Shown: positions 45,557 through 53,260 of the stretch, one piece after another | Layout: each line of letters opens with the position of its first letter | Numbering within the stretch: position 1 is the stretch's first letter | Assembly: GCF_025685425.1 (NCBI RefSeq) | Contig: NZ_JAGTAS010000056.1 | Coordinates: 368,939 to 432,938, forward strand | Direction of reading: 5' to 3' | From: Terriglobus albidus | GTDB taxonomy: Bacteria > Acidobacteriota > Terriglobia > Terriglobales > Acidobacteriaceae | DNA length: 64,000 nucleotides | Notes under the pieces: generated by a model | Databases searched by the model: none | Seen by the model: the letters and a program-made list of their open reading frames with translations, nothing else | Told to the model about the DNA's origin: nothing | Program-made: the position numbers and the translations under genes

Positions 45557-46696
45557 ATGAGCAACATGGCATCCGGCTTCACGAAGCAGTACAACCGCCG
45601 CGGTTTTCTTCGCGGTGCAGGCACAGGGCTGGCCGCCGGTTTGCTTGCTCCATCAGCACTTGAGGCGCAACAGGCTACGGCACCAGAGCCCATTACGCAT
45701 GCCGGCGTGAAGCGCGATCTTACCGATAAAGAGAAAGTCGCCCGCATCGCTTCAAACAGCTATCCCATCCGCTGGATCTTCAAGAACCGCGGCAATGTCG
45801 GCGACAAGAAAGTGGTCGCTGATATGAAGAAGAAGTATGGCGAGATCACCATGTTGGACTTTCCGGCATTCACCAAAGCCACCTTTCCCGGCGTAACGAA
45901 GATGGACATCTGGTCCAGCCTCTTCGGCGATGTGGACGATCAAAGCCAGTATGAGCCGATGACCATCACCAGTTACGACGGGAAGCCTCGCCAGATTACC
46001 GAGTTCAATCCCGCAAGTGACAATGGGAAAAAGTGGCTCGAAAAGATGGCCGCGAAGCAGCATGCCGAAGGCGTTGCATGTCATCACATCTCCAACAACG
46101 CTCCGCGCGATATCTGTGATCTGGATGAAGCGAAGCGCCGGGCAGGAATCGATGTAGCGAAGAAGTGGCTGGACGGTGCCGCGATTCTCGGCGCGAAGAG
46201 CATGCGCGTCAACAGCGGAGGTCCTCGTATCGCTCCGTCACCACAGCCGAACGAGACCAGCTATCCCAAGAATCCTGACCTCGAAAAGTACATGGACAAG
46301 TGCATCGAGTCATTCAAGGAGATGGCTGAGTATGGCGCACAGGTCGGCGTGAAAGTAACCCTGGAGAACCACTGGGGACTTACCGCGAATCCCATCAACA
46401 TCCGCACCATCATCGAAGAGGTCAACAACCCCTACTGCGAGGCCTCGCCCGACTTCTGCAACTGGGAACACAAATATCTGCTCTACCACGCACTGGAAGA
46501 CTTGGCGCCCTACGCGCACACGACATGTCATGCGAAGTTCTGGGATCGCTGGGGACAACCCGATGTGCAGCGGAACGTGCGCATTATGCTGAATAACAAC
46601 TACATCGGTGTTTTCGCCCTGGAGTACGAAGATGGTCCATGGGACGGCATCGAAGGCGCAAAGTATCTCTATCGTGAGGTCATGGCTGCGCTATAG
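45557..46696 (+). CDS. TIM-barrel isomerase/epimerase-like protein, Tat-exported
   Basis: A 379-aa protein. The leader NRRGFLRGAGTGLAAGLL is followed by a larger, distinct AP-endonuclease-2/xylose-isomerase-like barrel with VTLENHWGL (metal-site Glu) and HTTCHAKFWDRWG. It is not closely similar to the other two barrels in this island. GAAGGAGA lies seven bases before ATG 45557. It is the last gene of the rightward set and is followed by a very strong terminator. The substrate is likely a sugar derivative, inferred from context. Confidence 0.85.
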   Translation: MSNMASGFTKQYNRRGFLRGAGTGLAAGLLAPSALEAQQATAPEPITHAGVKRDLTDKEKVARIASNSYPIRWIFKNRGNVGDKKVVADMKKKYGEITMLDFPAFTKATFPGVTKMDIWSSLFGDVDDQSQYEPMTITSYDGKPRQITEFNPASDNGKKWLEKMAAKQHAEGVACHHISNNAPRDICDLDEAKRRAGIDVAKKWLDGAAILGAKSMRVNSGGPRIAPSPQPNETSYPKNPDLEKYMDKCIESFKEMAEYGAQVGVKVTLENHWGLTANPINIRTIIEEVNNPYCEASPDFCNWEHKYLLYHALEDLAPYAHTTCHAKFWDRWGQPDVQRNVRIMLNNNYIGVFALEYEDGPWDGIEGAKYLYREVMAAL

Positions 46697-46708
46697 TAAA
46701 CGCTCTAC

Positions 46709-46750
46709 AAATAAGAAGGCGCGCCCGATCTGGGCGCGCCTTCTTATTTT
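46709..46750. terminator. Strong bidirectional terminator
   Basis: AATAAGAAGGCGCGCCC-gatct-GGGCGCGCCTTCTTATT is a 17-bp perfect stem with A/T-rich ends, between convergent operons. Confidence 0.92.
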
Positions 46751-46764
46751 CTATGACAGCTCAG

Positions 46765-48432
46765 CTACTTGAGCTCGAATGCATACACCGTATCTCCTGC
46801 AGCGGAGATGACGTATTGATGTCCATCGAGCTCGAAGGTCTGTGGAGCATTGGATACAGAGCCGATGCGCGTACTCCACAGCGGATTGCCATTGCCGGCA
46901 TCATAAGCAACCAGGCTGCCTGAGCCGTCACCGGTGAAGACCAGGCCTCCAGCCGTAGCCAATAGACCGCCGCCGCCAAAGCCGGTCCCATAGAGCTTGC
47001 GACGCCAGCGTGGCTTGCCGGTCTTATAGTCGATACCCAGTACGTAGCTGCCGGTAGTTCCCATGCCGACCTCTTCCTTACCGCCCAGACCCATAGCGCC
47101 ACGGGGATCGGGATCAGTGAGATAGGCCAGGGAGTAGCTATCGACGTGGTACTGGTACAAAAGACCTGTTTGCGGCGAGAAGGCCGGCGGCTGCCAATTG
47201 ACCGTGCCTCCCGAGGCAGGTGAGATCAGCGTTCCGCCAATGGAAGCGTCTTTAGCAGGATTGGTCTTCGGGGCGCCCTTCTCGGTATAGCCTTCTGCCC
47301 AGTTGGTTGCGTCGCTCAACTTGCTGGTCAGCAGATGCTCTCCGGTCACCCGGTCAAGCACAAAGAAGTAGCCGTTACGGGAAGCAGTCATTACCAGTTT
47401 GCGCTGGTGCCCCTTGAACGTACCATCCACCAGTACCGGAACCTGGGCGGAGTCATAATCGTGCGTGTCATGTGGCGAGGTGGAGTAGTACCACTTCATC
47501 TTGCCCGTATCCACATCCAGACCGACCAGCGAGCAGGTGTAAAGGTTATCCCCATCCCCACGAAGACCGGTCTGCCATGAGGGGGTGGGATTTCCCGTTC
47601 CGAGGATATAAAGGTTGGTCTCCGGATCGTAGGCTCCGGCGACCCATGTTCCGCCACCGCCATGACGCGCAGCATCGAGGTTCTTCCATGTATCGAGTCC
47701 AGGATCGCCGGGGTTCTGCGGTGTGACGTACCAGGTCCATTGCAGATCGCCGGTCTCAGGATCGTACGACTTCAGAAACATGGGGGCATCAATGTCATTG
47801 CCCACACCTGCGAGTACATGGTTTTTGATGATGGTAGGCGCGGCAGTAGAGAAGTAGCCGCCTTCAACGTTTGCGATCTTGCGATGCCAGCGCTCTTTGC
47901 CAGTCTTGGCTTCGAGAGAGACGAGATAATTGTCCGGGGTCTCGAAGAATACATAGTCATGCCACAGGGCAACGCCGCGGTTGCCGATGTGCGTGCCGCC
48001 GCGCGTCTTCCAGAAGTAGTGCCAAAGCACTTCACCGCTGCGGGCATCTACAGCCCATACATTGTCGGGCATGGTGACATAGAGCACTCCGTTGTTTTCC
48101 AGAAACGTGCCCTTAATCGAGCCGCCGCGAGTACTGCGCTGCTCTGTACCTTCTCCTCCCACGATGACCGGTGCATTGACGCGGCTATAGCCGGTCAACG
48201 GCGCCGGCTCATTCCCGGGCACCATCTTGGCGATCCAGGTGAGACCGAGGTTTTTCACCGTCTTGCGGTTCACCGCGGTCAGGGAGCTATAGCGTTTCGA
48301 GGTGTAGTCACCGTTGTAGGTCAGCCATGAGTCTTTGAGCGGGCGCATCAGGTCCTCATGCGTGACGGACTGAGCATGAGACAGAGGGCCAAGCAGGAGC
48401 GCCGCAGTAAACGAGAAGATCCGAAGCTTCAT
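46765..48432 (-). CDS. PQQ-dependent dehydrogenase (quinoprotein), periplasmic
   Basis: A 555-aa protein. A signal peptide (RIFSFTAALLLGPLSHAQ) is followed by an eight-bladed propeller of the quinoprotein type. DSWLTYNGDYTSKRYSSL opens the first blade, and tryptophan-docking-like repeats (ARSGEVLWHYFWKTRGG, KTGKERWHRKIANVEGG, TGKPRWRRKLYG) are visible. It would oxidise alcohols or sugars in the periplasm and hand electrons to cytochrome c. ATG 48432 overlaps the upstream stop (TGATG), so it is translationally coupled to the cytochrome gene. Confidence 0.9.
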   Translation of the reverse strand: MKLRIFSFTAALLLGPLSHAQSVTHEDLMRPLKDSWLTYNGDYTSKRYSSLTAVNRKTVKNLGLTWIAKMVPGNEPAPLTGYSRVNAPVIVGGEGTEQRSTRGGSIKGTFLENNGVLYVTMPDNVWAVDARSGEVLWHYFWKTRGGTHIGNRGVALWHDYVFFETPDNYLVSLEAKTGKERWHRKIANVEGGYFSTAAPTIIKNHVLAGVGNDIDAPMFLKSYDPETGDLQWTWYVTPQNPGDPGLDTWKNLDAARHGGGGTWVAGAYDPETNLYILGTGNPTPSWQTGLRGDGDNLYTCSLVGLDVDTGKMKWYYSTSPHDTHDYDSAQVPVLVDGTFKGHQRKLVMTASRNGYFFVLDRVTGEHLLTSKLSDATNWAEGYTEKGAPKTNPAKDASIGGTLISPASGGTVNWQPPAFSPQTGLLYQYHVDSYSLAYLTDPDPRGAMGLGGKEEVGMGTTGSYVLGIDYKTGKPRWRRKLYGTGFGGGGLLATAGGLVFTGDGSGSLVAYDAGNGNPLWSTRIGSVSNAPQTFELDGHQYVISAAGDTVYAFELK

Positions 48433-49283
48433 CACTTGAGTGTCACCAGGTATGCGGTTACGTCGTGAATATCTTTGTCGGTGTACGTCGGAAGCAGGTT
48501 GCGATGAGCCTCCAGGGGATCATGCACCTCAACTTTGGTCTGCGGTGTCCGGCGGATAGTTTGCATCGTGCCGTCCTGCAACTTCACCGTCACCAGGAAG
48601 TCATCGACGTGAATCGCTGTACCTTCAACGGCTGGTTTGCCGGGCTCCTGTACTGTTGCGGTGATTACCGGAACAGGCACACCGAAGTGGTTGCCACGGA
48701 TCCACGCCGATTGCAATGTCTTCGGGCTGGAGATCTTCTTACCGATGCCCTTCATGTCACCCTCGGCGGAGTGGCAACGAGTGCATTTTGCTTCGAAGTA
48801 CTGTTTGCCGCTGGCCGCATCACCCACAAGGATATTGGGTGACCGCAGGGAATCCCCCGGCGGCCGTCCCTGGCTGCCGATCTCGGTCAGGATACTGCGG
48901 ACATAGGCTGCGACGGCCGCGACATCGTCCTTCTCTGTCAGAATGCGGTGATTTGTGAGTCCTGCCTTCTCGCCCCGGATGATCGGTTCGAGCGATTCAC
49001 CGTGCATATCGACAAGCGCGTCCTGAGAACGAAGGATGTTGGGGCCGATGTTCTCCTTACCGCGTAGATCTGCGCTATGGCAGCTCTGACAGTTCTTTTC
49101 GTACAGAGCCTTGCCGGCAGCGACCACCTGAGGCGGATCGACCGGACGCATAGGCGCCTCGTTGAATTTCGACGTCTCAATATGCTGCGCCACGCTGTAC
49201 AGCGTGATCACCGCAGGGATGAGCAGCAAGACCGCCGCTGCGATGCGGCGGGAGGAACTACGGCTCCTGTTGCTTTCAGGCAT
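48432..49283 (-). CDS. Di-haem cytochrome c, membrane-anchored
   Basis: A 283-aa protein with one N-terminal helix (RRIAAAVLLLIPAVITLYSVA) and two haem-binding motifs, CQSCH near residue 65 and CTRCH near residue 164. The C-terminal part contains a beta region before a final DIHDVTAYL helix. It is the likely electron acceptor for the PQQ dehydrogenase encoded one base downstream. The segment after the second haem carries an inserted domain (VITATVQEPGKPAVEGTAIH), often seen in acidobacterial PQQ-linked cytochromes. Confidence 0.9.
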   Translation of the reverse strand: MPESNRSRSSSRRIAAAVLLLIPAVITLYSVAQHIETSKFNEAPMRPVDPPQVVAAGKALYEKNCQSCHSADLRGKENIGPNILRSQDALVDMHGESLEPIIRGEKAGLTNHRILTEKDDVAAVAAYVRSILTEIGSQGRPPGDSLRSPNILVGDAASGKQYFEAKCTRCHSAEGDMKGIGKKISSPKTLQSAWIRGNHFGVPVPVITATVQEPGKPAVEGTAIHVDDFLVTVKLQDGTMQTIRRTPQTKVEVHDPLEAHRNLLPTYTDKDIHDVTAYLVTLK

Positions 49284-49379
49284 GAAGAGATCCTAAGTGC
49301 AAAGTTAAACGGTGTAAGGTTGAAGCGATGCAGGTTGAAGCGAGCGGCTTCAGACAAGCTGAGCTAGATACGTTTGGGA

Positions 49380-50102
49380 TCAGCGTTTCGAGAGATCGCG
49401 AATCCAGATGTCTTTGAACTGCATGTTGCCTTCGCCGCCGGCATGCAGCTGCAGCGCGATTCGGCCATCGGGAGCGCCGGGCTTGGGATCGGTGAAGTCC
49501 ACCATCGGTACACCGTTCAGTCGCGACCGGTAGCGGTTGCCAACCACTTCCACCAGATAATCGTTCCACTCGCCCCTGCGGACGACGCCTTCATTCTCAG
49601 GTGCAGGCCAGACGACCCATCCGCGTCCATCTTCAGCATAGACGCCGGCGGTGTGGCGCATCATGGTGCAGTCGATCTCAAACTGCATGCCCTGTATGGT
49701 ATCGACGGAGTTCGGTTTGAAGCCGGTATGGAAGAAGACACCGCTGTTGCCATCGCCGACGCACTTGAAACGCAGCGAAAGCTGGAAGTCTTTGTAGTCC
49801 TTATCGGTCTCCAGATAACCGTAGGCTTTGGTCAAACCCTTGCCGTGCAGCACACCATCGTCTTCCACGGTCCAGCTTTCTGCTCCAACGGGAACCCAGC
49901 CGGTGAGGTCTTTTCCATTGAAGAGCTGAATCCAGTCATTACCAGGGGTTTTGGGCTTGGCCTGTTGGGCATCCACGCGGCCCATGTGGGTGACGGTCAG
50001 CAGCGTCACCGCAGCAGTACAGGCAGCGCCGGCGAGGAAGAAGAGACGACGGGTAGGAACAAGGCGGGTAAGGAAAGACAAGCCTGCAAACTTCGGGGTC
50101 AT
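49380..50102 (-). CDS. DUF1080 (3-keto-disaccharide hydrolase family) protein, exported
   Basis: A 240-aa protein. The N-terminal hydrophobic leader (RRLFFLAGAACTAAVTLLTV) is followed by a DUF1080 jelly-roll: FNGKDLTGWVPVG, GYLETDKDYKDFQLSLRFK, NSGVFFHTG and GRIALQLHAGGEGNMQFKDIWIRDL. Family members hydrolyse 3-keto-glucosides, although many are uncharacterised. It lies 96 bp upstream of the cytochrome gene on the same strand and fits a pathway where glycosides are oxidised at C3 and then cleaved. Confidence 0.88.
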   Translation of the reverse strand: MTPKFAGLSFLTRLVPTRRLFFLAGAACTAAVTLLTVTHMGRVDAQQAKPKTPGNDWIQLFNGKDLTGWVPVGAESWTVEDDGVLHGKGLTKAYGYLETDKDYKDFQLSLRFKCVGDGNSGVFFHTGFKPNSVDTIQGMQFEIDCTMMRHTAGVYAEDGRGWVVWPAPENEGVVRRGEWNDYLVEVVGNRYRSRLNGVPMVDFTDPKPGAPDGRIALQLHAGGEGNMQFKDIWIRDLSKR

Positions 50103-50235
50103 TTCGCTGACGGTACTCCTGCGCTAGTGAGATTGCCCCAAATGATAATTGCTCAAGGTGTCGATAGAGAAGTCAATCGATTGCGGAAGGCTTATTCGCT
50201 CATTTTTTCTGCGCATTGGGCGCAGTAAAGCGTTT

Positions 50236-50346
50236 AGAGCATTTCCCTGTAGGTATACAGTAGGGCATCCGCATCTATGGGCGTTTTCCGCAATGAAAAC
50301 GCCGCTGCACTCCTCTTCCGGGATACCCAGCAACAGGGAAAATGCG
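50236..50346 (+). repeat. 113-bp palindromic repeat, copy D (tandem unit 1)
   Basis: The left arm AGAGCATTTCCCTGT and right arm ACAGGGAAAATGCG enclose the internal GGGCGTTTTC/GAAAACGCC hairpin. It is the first unit of a head-to-tail triplet. Confidence 0.93.
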
Positions 50347-50349
50347 ATT

Positions 50350-50460
50350 AGAGCATTTCCCTGTAGGTATACAGTAGGGCTTCCGCATCTGTGGGCGTTT
50401 TCCGCAATGAAAACGCCGCCGCACTCCTCTTCCGGGATACCCAGCAACAGGGAAAATGCG
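50350..50460 (+). repeat. 113-bp palindromic repeat, copy E (tandem unit 2)
   Basis: Nearly identical to copy F. Three bases (ATT) separate it from each neighbour, giving a 114-bp period. The arms are as in copy D. Confidence 0.93.
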
Positions 50461-50463
50461 ATT

Positions 50464-50576
50464 AGAGCATTTCCCTGTAGGTATACAGTAGGGCTTCCGC
50501 ATCTGTGGGCGTTTTCCGCAATGAAAACGCCGCTGCACTCCTCTTCCGGGATACCCAGCCACAGGGAAAATGCTCT
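50464..50576 (+). repeat. 113-bp palindromic repeat, copy F (tandem unit 3)
   Basis: This copy ends in the full arm ACAGGGAAAATGCTCT, while D and E end in ATGCG. The triplet therefore carries one complete right end, on the outer side toward the aldo/keto reductase gene. Confidence 0.93.
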
Positions 50577-50634
50577 ATATCGCCTCGAATCCTATTGAGA
50601 TTGCATGACATCTAAGCGGAACGAGGGAGACGAG

Positions 50635-51492
50635 ATGGCATCGATGGCGAAGACCTTCCGCCTGGGCGGAGATCTGGAAATTAATCGTTTGGGTTATGGC
50701 GCAATGCGCATTGTAGGTAAGGGAGTGTGGGGTGAGCCTGCAGACCGTGAGGCAATGAAGGCCGTATTGCGCCGGGCAGTAGAGCTGGGCGTGAACTTTA
50801 TCGATACGGCTGACAGCTATGGACCCACCATCAGCGAAGAACTCATCGGCCAGGCCTTGGCTCCCTACAAACCGGGTGTTGTGATCGCAACCAAAGCTGG
50901 ACTTGCCCGCACAGGCCCCGATATATGGATACCGCTTGGGCGGCCGGAGTACCTGGTACAGCAGGCCGAGCTAAGCCTGCGGCGTCTCAAGCTGCAGCAG
51001 ATCGATCTATGGCAGCTCCATCGCATCGATCCAAAGGTGCCGCTAGAGGAGTCGCTGGGCGCGATCAAGAAGCTGCAGGAGCAGGGAAAGATCCGCCATG
51101 TTGGATTGAGCGAGGTTTCGGTGGAGGAGATCAAGCAGGCGCGCAAGGTCATTGAGATCGTCAGCGTGCAGAACCTCTACAACATCGCCGATCGTAAGAG
51201 CGAAGCGGTGCTGGACTACTGCCATCAGGAGGGCCTGGCTTTTATCCCATGGTTTCCGGTGGCTGCGGGTAAGTTGACGCAGCCAGGCGGCAAGCTCGAC
51301 ATCTTCGCGCAGCGCCATGGCATCACGCTCTCGCAGCTTTCGATTGCCTGGCTTCTGCATCGCTCGCCGGTCATCCTGCCGATTCCAGGAACGAGCTCTA
51401 TCCAGCATCTGGAAGAGAATCTGAAAGCAGCAGATGTGCAACTGAGCGATACGGAATGGCGTGAAGTGGAGCTCCTTGCAGGCCGGCAATAA
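50635..51492 (+). CDS. Aldo/keto reductase
   Basis: A 285-aa TIM-barrel oxidoreductase that uses NADPH to reduce aldehydes or ketones. The catalytic tetrad is visible: Asp and Tyr in FIDTADSYG, Lys in VIATKAG, and His in LWQLHRID. The C-terminal nucleotide-binding loop is [19 protein letters not shown] 50635 ([10 protein letters not shown]) is chosen because GAGGGAG lies upstream; an ATG ten codons earlier is possible. The tandem repeat array ends 58 bp before it. The substrate is unknown. Confidence 0.9.
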   Translation: MASMAKTFRLGGDLEINRLGYGAMRIVGKGVWGEPADREAMKAVLRRAVELGVNFIDTADSYGPTISEELIGQALAPYKPGVVIATKAGLARTGPDIWIPLGRPEYLVQQAELSLRRLKLQQIDLWQLHRIDPKVPLEESLGAIKKLQEQGKIRHVGLSEVSVEEIKQARKVIEIVSVQNLYNIADRKSEAVLDYCHQEGLAFIPWFPVAAGKLTQPGGKLDIFAQRHGITLSQLSIAWLLHRSPVILPIPGTSSIQHLEENLKAADVQLSDTEWREVELLAGRQ

Positions 51493-51496
51493 ATAG

Positions 51497-51537
51497 AACA
51501 AAGGGCGCCTCACTTTCCGAAAGTGGTGACCTTTGTT
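51497..51537 (+). terminator. Hairpin after the aldo/keto reductase
   Basis: AACAAAGG pairs with CCTTTGTT, with an inner CACTTT/AAAGTG stem. A T-rich stretch closes the outer arm. Confidence 0.6.
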
Positions 51538-51678
51538 TACGCGTCCGTAATGCTGGCGACGTACCTTCATGGAGACTTAAGCCGCAATCGTTATTCTGGT
51601 TGAGGACAACTGAAATACAGCTAGTCTGATTTCCGACTTCACCAGGTCTGTCCAAGCCGGAATGGATACCACGACGAA

Positions 51679-52959
51679 ATGATGCGGAGAGTATTTTCGC
51701 TGTTTCCTGCAGTACTGTTGTCTCTCTTGTGTGTGGCCGCGAAGGCTCAGGCTTCTGATGAGACGGGGACGACGATTGATGCTGGAGAGCCACTTCGTAT
51801 CCAGATCCGGAAAAGCATACCGCTCGCTCGCGGGGCCTCCGTTGAGGGCTTTCTCGTAGCGCCCGTCTATGTACGGGAAAGACTGGTCTTACCTGAGGGA
51901 ACCCGCGTTACCGGTATCGTTCAGGATTACGCTCCTGTTGCTTTCAAGACTCGCCTGCAGGCCAGACTCGATGGAGACCTGACTCCTCTGCATGAGCCAA
52001 TCGTGCATTTTCAGTCGCTCGAGCTGGATGGCAAAGAGATCGCGATCGATGCGATGGCAACTGTTTCTACCGCACAGCCCATCCGGTTTGTCACGGCGCA
52101 GAAACGCCCGTCGTTGATGAAACAGGCCACTGGCTATGTTCATGGGCAGATCAACGACACGAAGGATGCAATCTTCGGTCCGGGATGCTCCGACCGTGCT
52201 CTGCAGCTCTTATTCAGTCAGTTACCGTACCATCCGCAACGGATCTGGTCGGGAACGAGATTTGTTGCGGACCTTGGCCGGCCCTTGATGATTTCTTTGC
52301 CCGCCGCCGCATCGCCGGAGCTGTCTTCGGCTGCGATTGGACCGGAAGGGATTTCGGTTACAGCCAGGCTGGCGGACCGCTTGAGCTCAGAGACGGCAAG
52401 GAAGGGTGACGTGGTGCACGCTATTGTCACTGTGCCGGTCTTCGATGATGCAAAGCATCTCATCCTGGCAGAGGGAGACTCGCTGGATGGGACGGTATTA
52501 CAGGCAAAACCCTCACGAAGCTTCGGCAGAAATGGCCAGTTGAGGTTTGTCTTTCAAACAGTGAAGCCGCACAACCGGGAAGCAAAGCCGGTCTCCGCTG
52601 TGATCAGTAGTGTCGACGGCTCTAAATCGGACAATCTCTCCATCGACAATGAGGGCGGTGTTAAGGCGTCGGCCGACAAGAACCGTTTTCTGGCTCCTGC
52701 GCTGCTGGGGGTGCTGGCGGTCGCAGGGCATGATCGCGATCGGGATGGAAATGGATTAGGAAGACAGACCGTTGCCGCGAATGGTTTCGGAGTTGTCGCC
52801 CGCGTCGTTGCGCTGACCGTTAACGACCGCAACGTCGCTACCGGTTTTGGAGTGTATGCCTTTGCGAAATCCATTTACTTCCGGTTCCTCTCTCAAGGAC
52901 ATTCGGTAGAGTTTCCCAGAAATACTCAGGTGGAGTTGAAAGTGATCAGCCGCCAATAG
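51679..52959 (+). CDS. Exported protein with duplicated beta module, function unknown
   Basis: A 426-aa protein with a signal peptide (RRVFSLFPAVLLSLLCVAAKAQ). Two related modules are visible. The first, about residues 35-130, contains LARGASVEGFLVAPVY and LVLPEGTRVTGIV. The second, about 215-310, contains ARKGDVVHAIVTVPVF and LILAEGDSLDGTVLQA. The LPEGT/AEGD-x-LxGxV pattern resembles beta-barrel modules of VirB10/TrbI-like proteins, but no secretion genes are near. ATGs at 51679 and 51682 are both possible. No role is proposed. Confidence 0.7.
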   Translation: MMRRVFSLFPAVLLSLLCVAAKAQASDETGTTIDAGEPLRIQIRKSIPLARGASVEGFLVAPVYVRERLVLPEGTRVTGIVQDYAPVAFKTRLQARLDGDLTPLHEPIVHFQSLELDGKEIAIDAMATVSTAQPIRFVTAQKRPSLMKQATGYVHGQINDTKDAIFGPGCSDRALQLLFSQLPYHPQRIWSGTRFVADLGRPLMISLPAAASPELSSAAIGPEGISVTARLADRLSSETARKGDVVHAIVTVPVFDDAKHLILAEGDSLDGTVLQAKPSRSFGRNGQLRFVFQTVKPHNREAKPVSAVISSVDGSKSDNLSIDNEGGVKASADKNRFLAPALLGVLAVAGHDRDRDGNGLGRQTVAANGFGVVARVVALTVNDRNVATGFGVYAFAKSIYFRFLSQGHSVEFPRNTQVELKVISRQ

Positions 52960-52972
52960 GCGAGATGCAGGC

Positions 52973-53260
52973 TTATTCCGGGACATCGTCATCCGTAGGG
53001 ACATACCAGGGAACATCCTTCAAAAGGAATAGGCTTGGATAGCGGGAGATCAGGTGGCTCAACATGGCTTTTGCTATATGCCCGCTATGCTCCACCTCTT
53101 TTTGCCAATCCACATTGGCTAAACCCTCATCGGAGGTTGCAGGCCAACGGGCTGTACGAATTGCGAGTACAAGGCTCGACGCAATCAAGAGCGCCGGACC
53201 AAGCTTTTGAGCATCTACTTCTTTACGAACTCCTCCTACTCGTGCGCTAGTGGAAGTCAT
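52973..53260 (-). CDS. Small membrane-anchored protein at the end of the mutasome operon
   Basis: A 95-aa protein with a single hydrophobic segment (LGPALLIASSLVLAI, about residues 20-34), then a hydrophilic part ending in acidic residues (PWYVPTDDDVPE). Its start overlaps the dnaE2 end by 14 bp, which suggests translational coupling. The family is not recognised. Coupling to dnaE2 makes a role with translesion synthesis possible, but nothing in the residues shows it. Confidence 0.55.
   Translation of the reverse strand: MTSTSARVGGVRKEVDAQKLGPALLIASSLVLAIRTARWPATSDEGLANVDWQKEVEHSGHIAKAMLSHLISRYPSLFLLKDVPWYVPTDDDVPE

Noticed and set aside
50236-50576. Tandem array resembling a CRISPR
   Set aside because: The unit is about 113 bp, the gap is always ATT with no unique spacers, and no cas genes are present.
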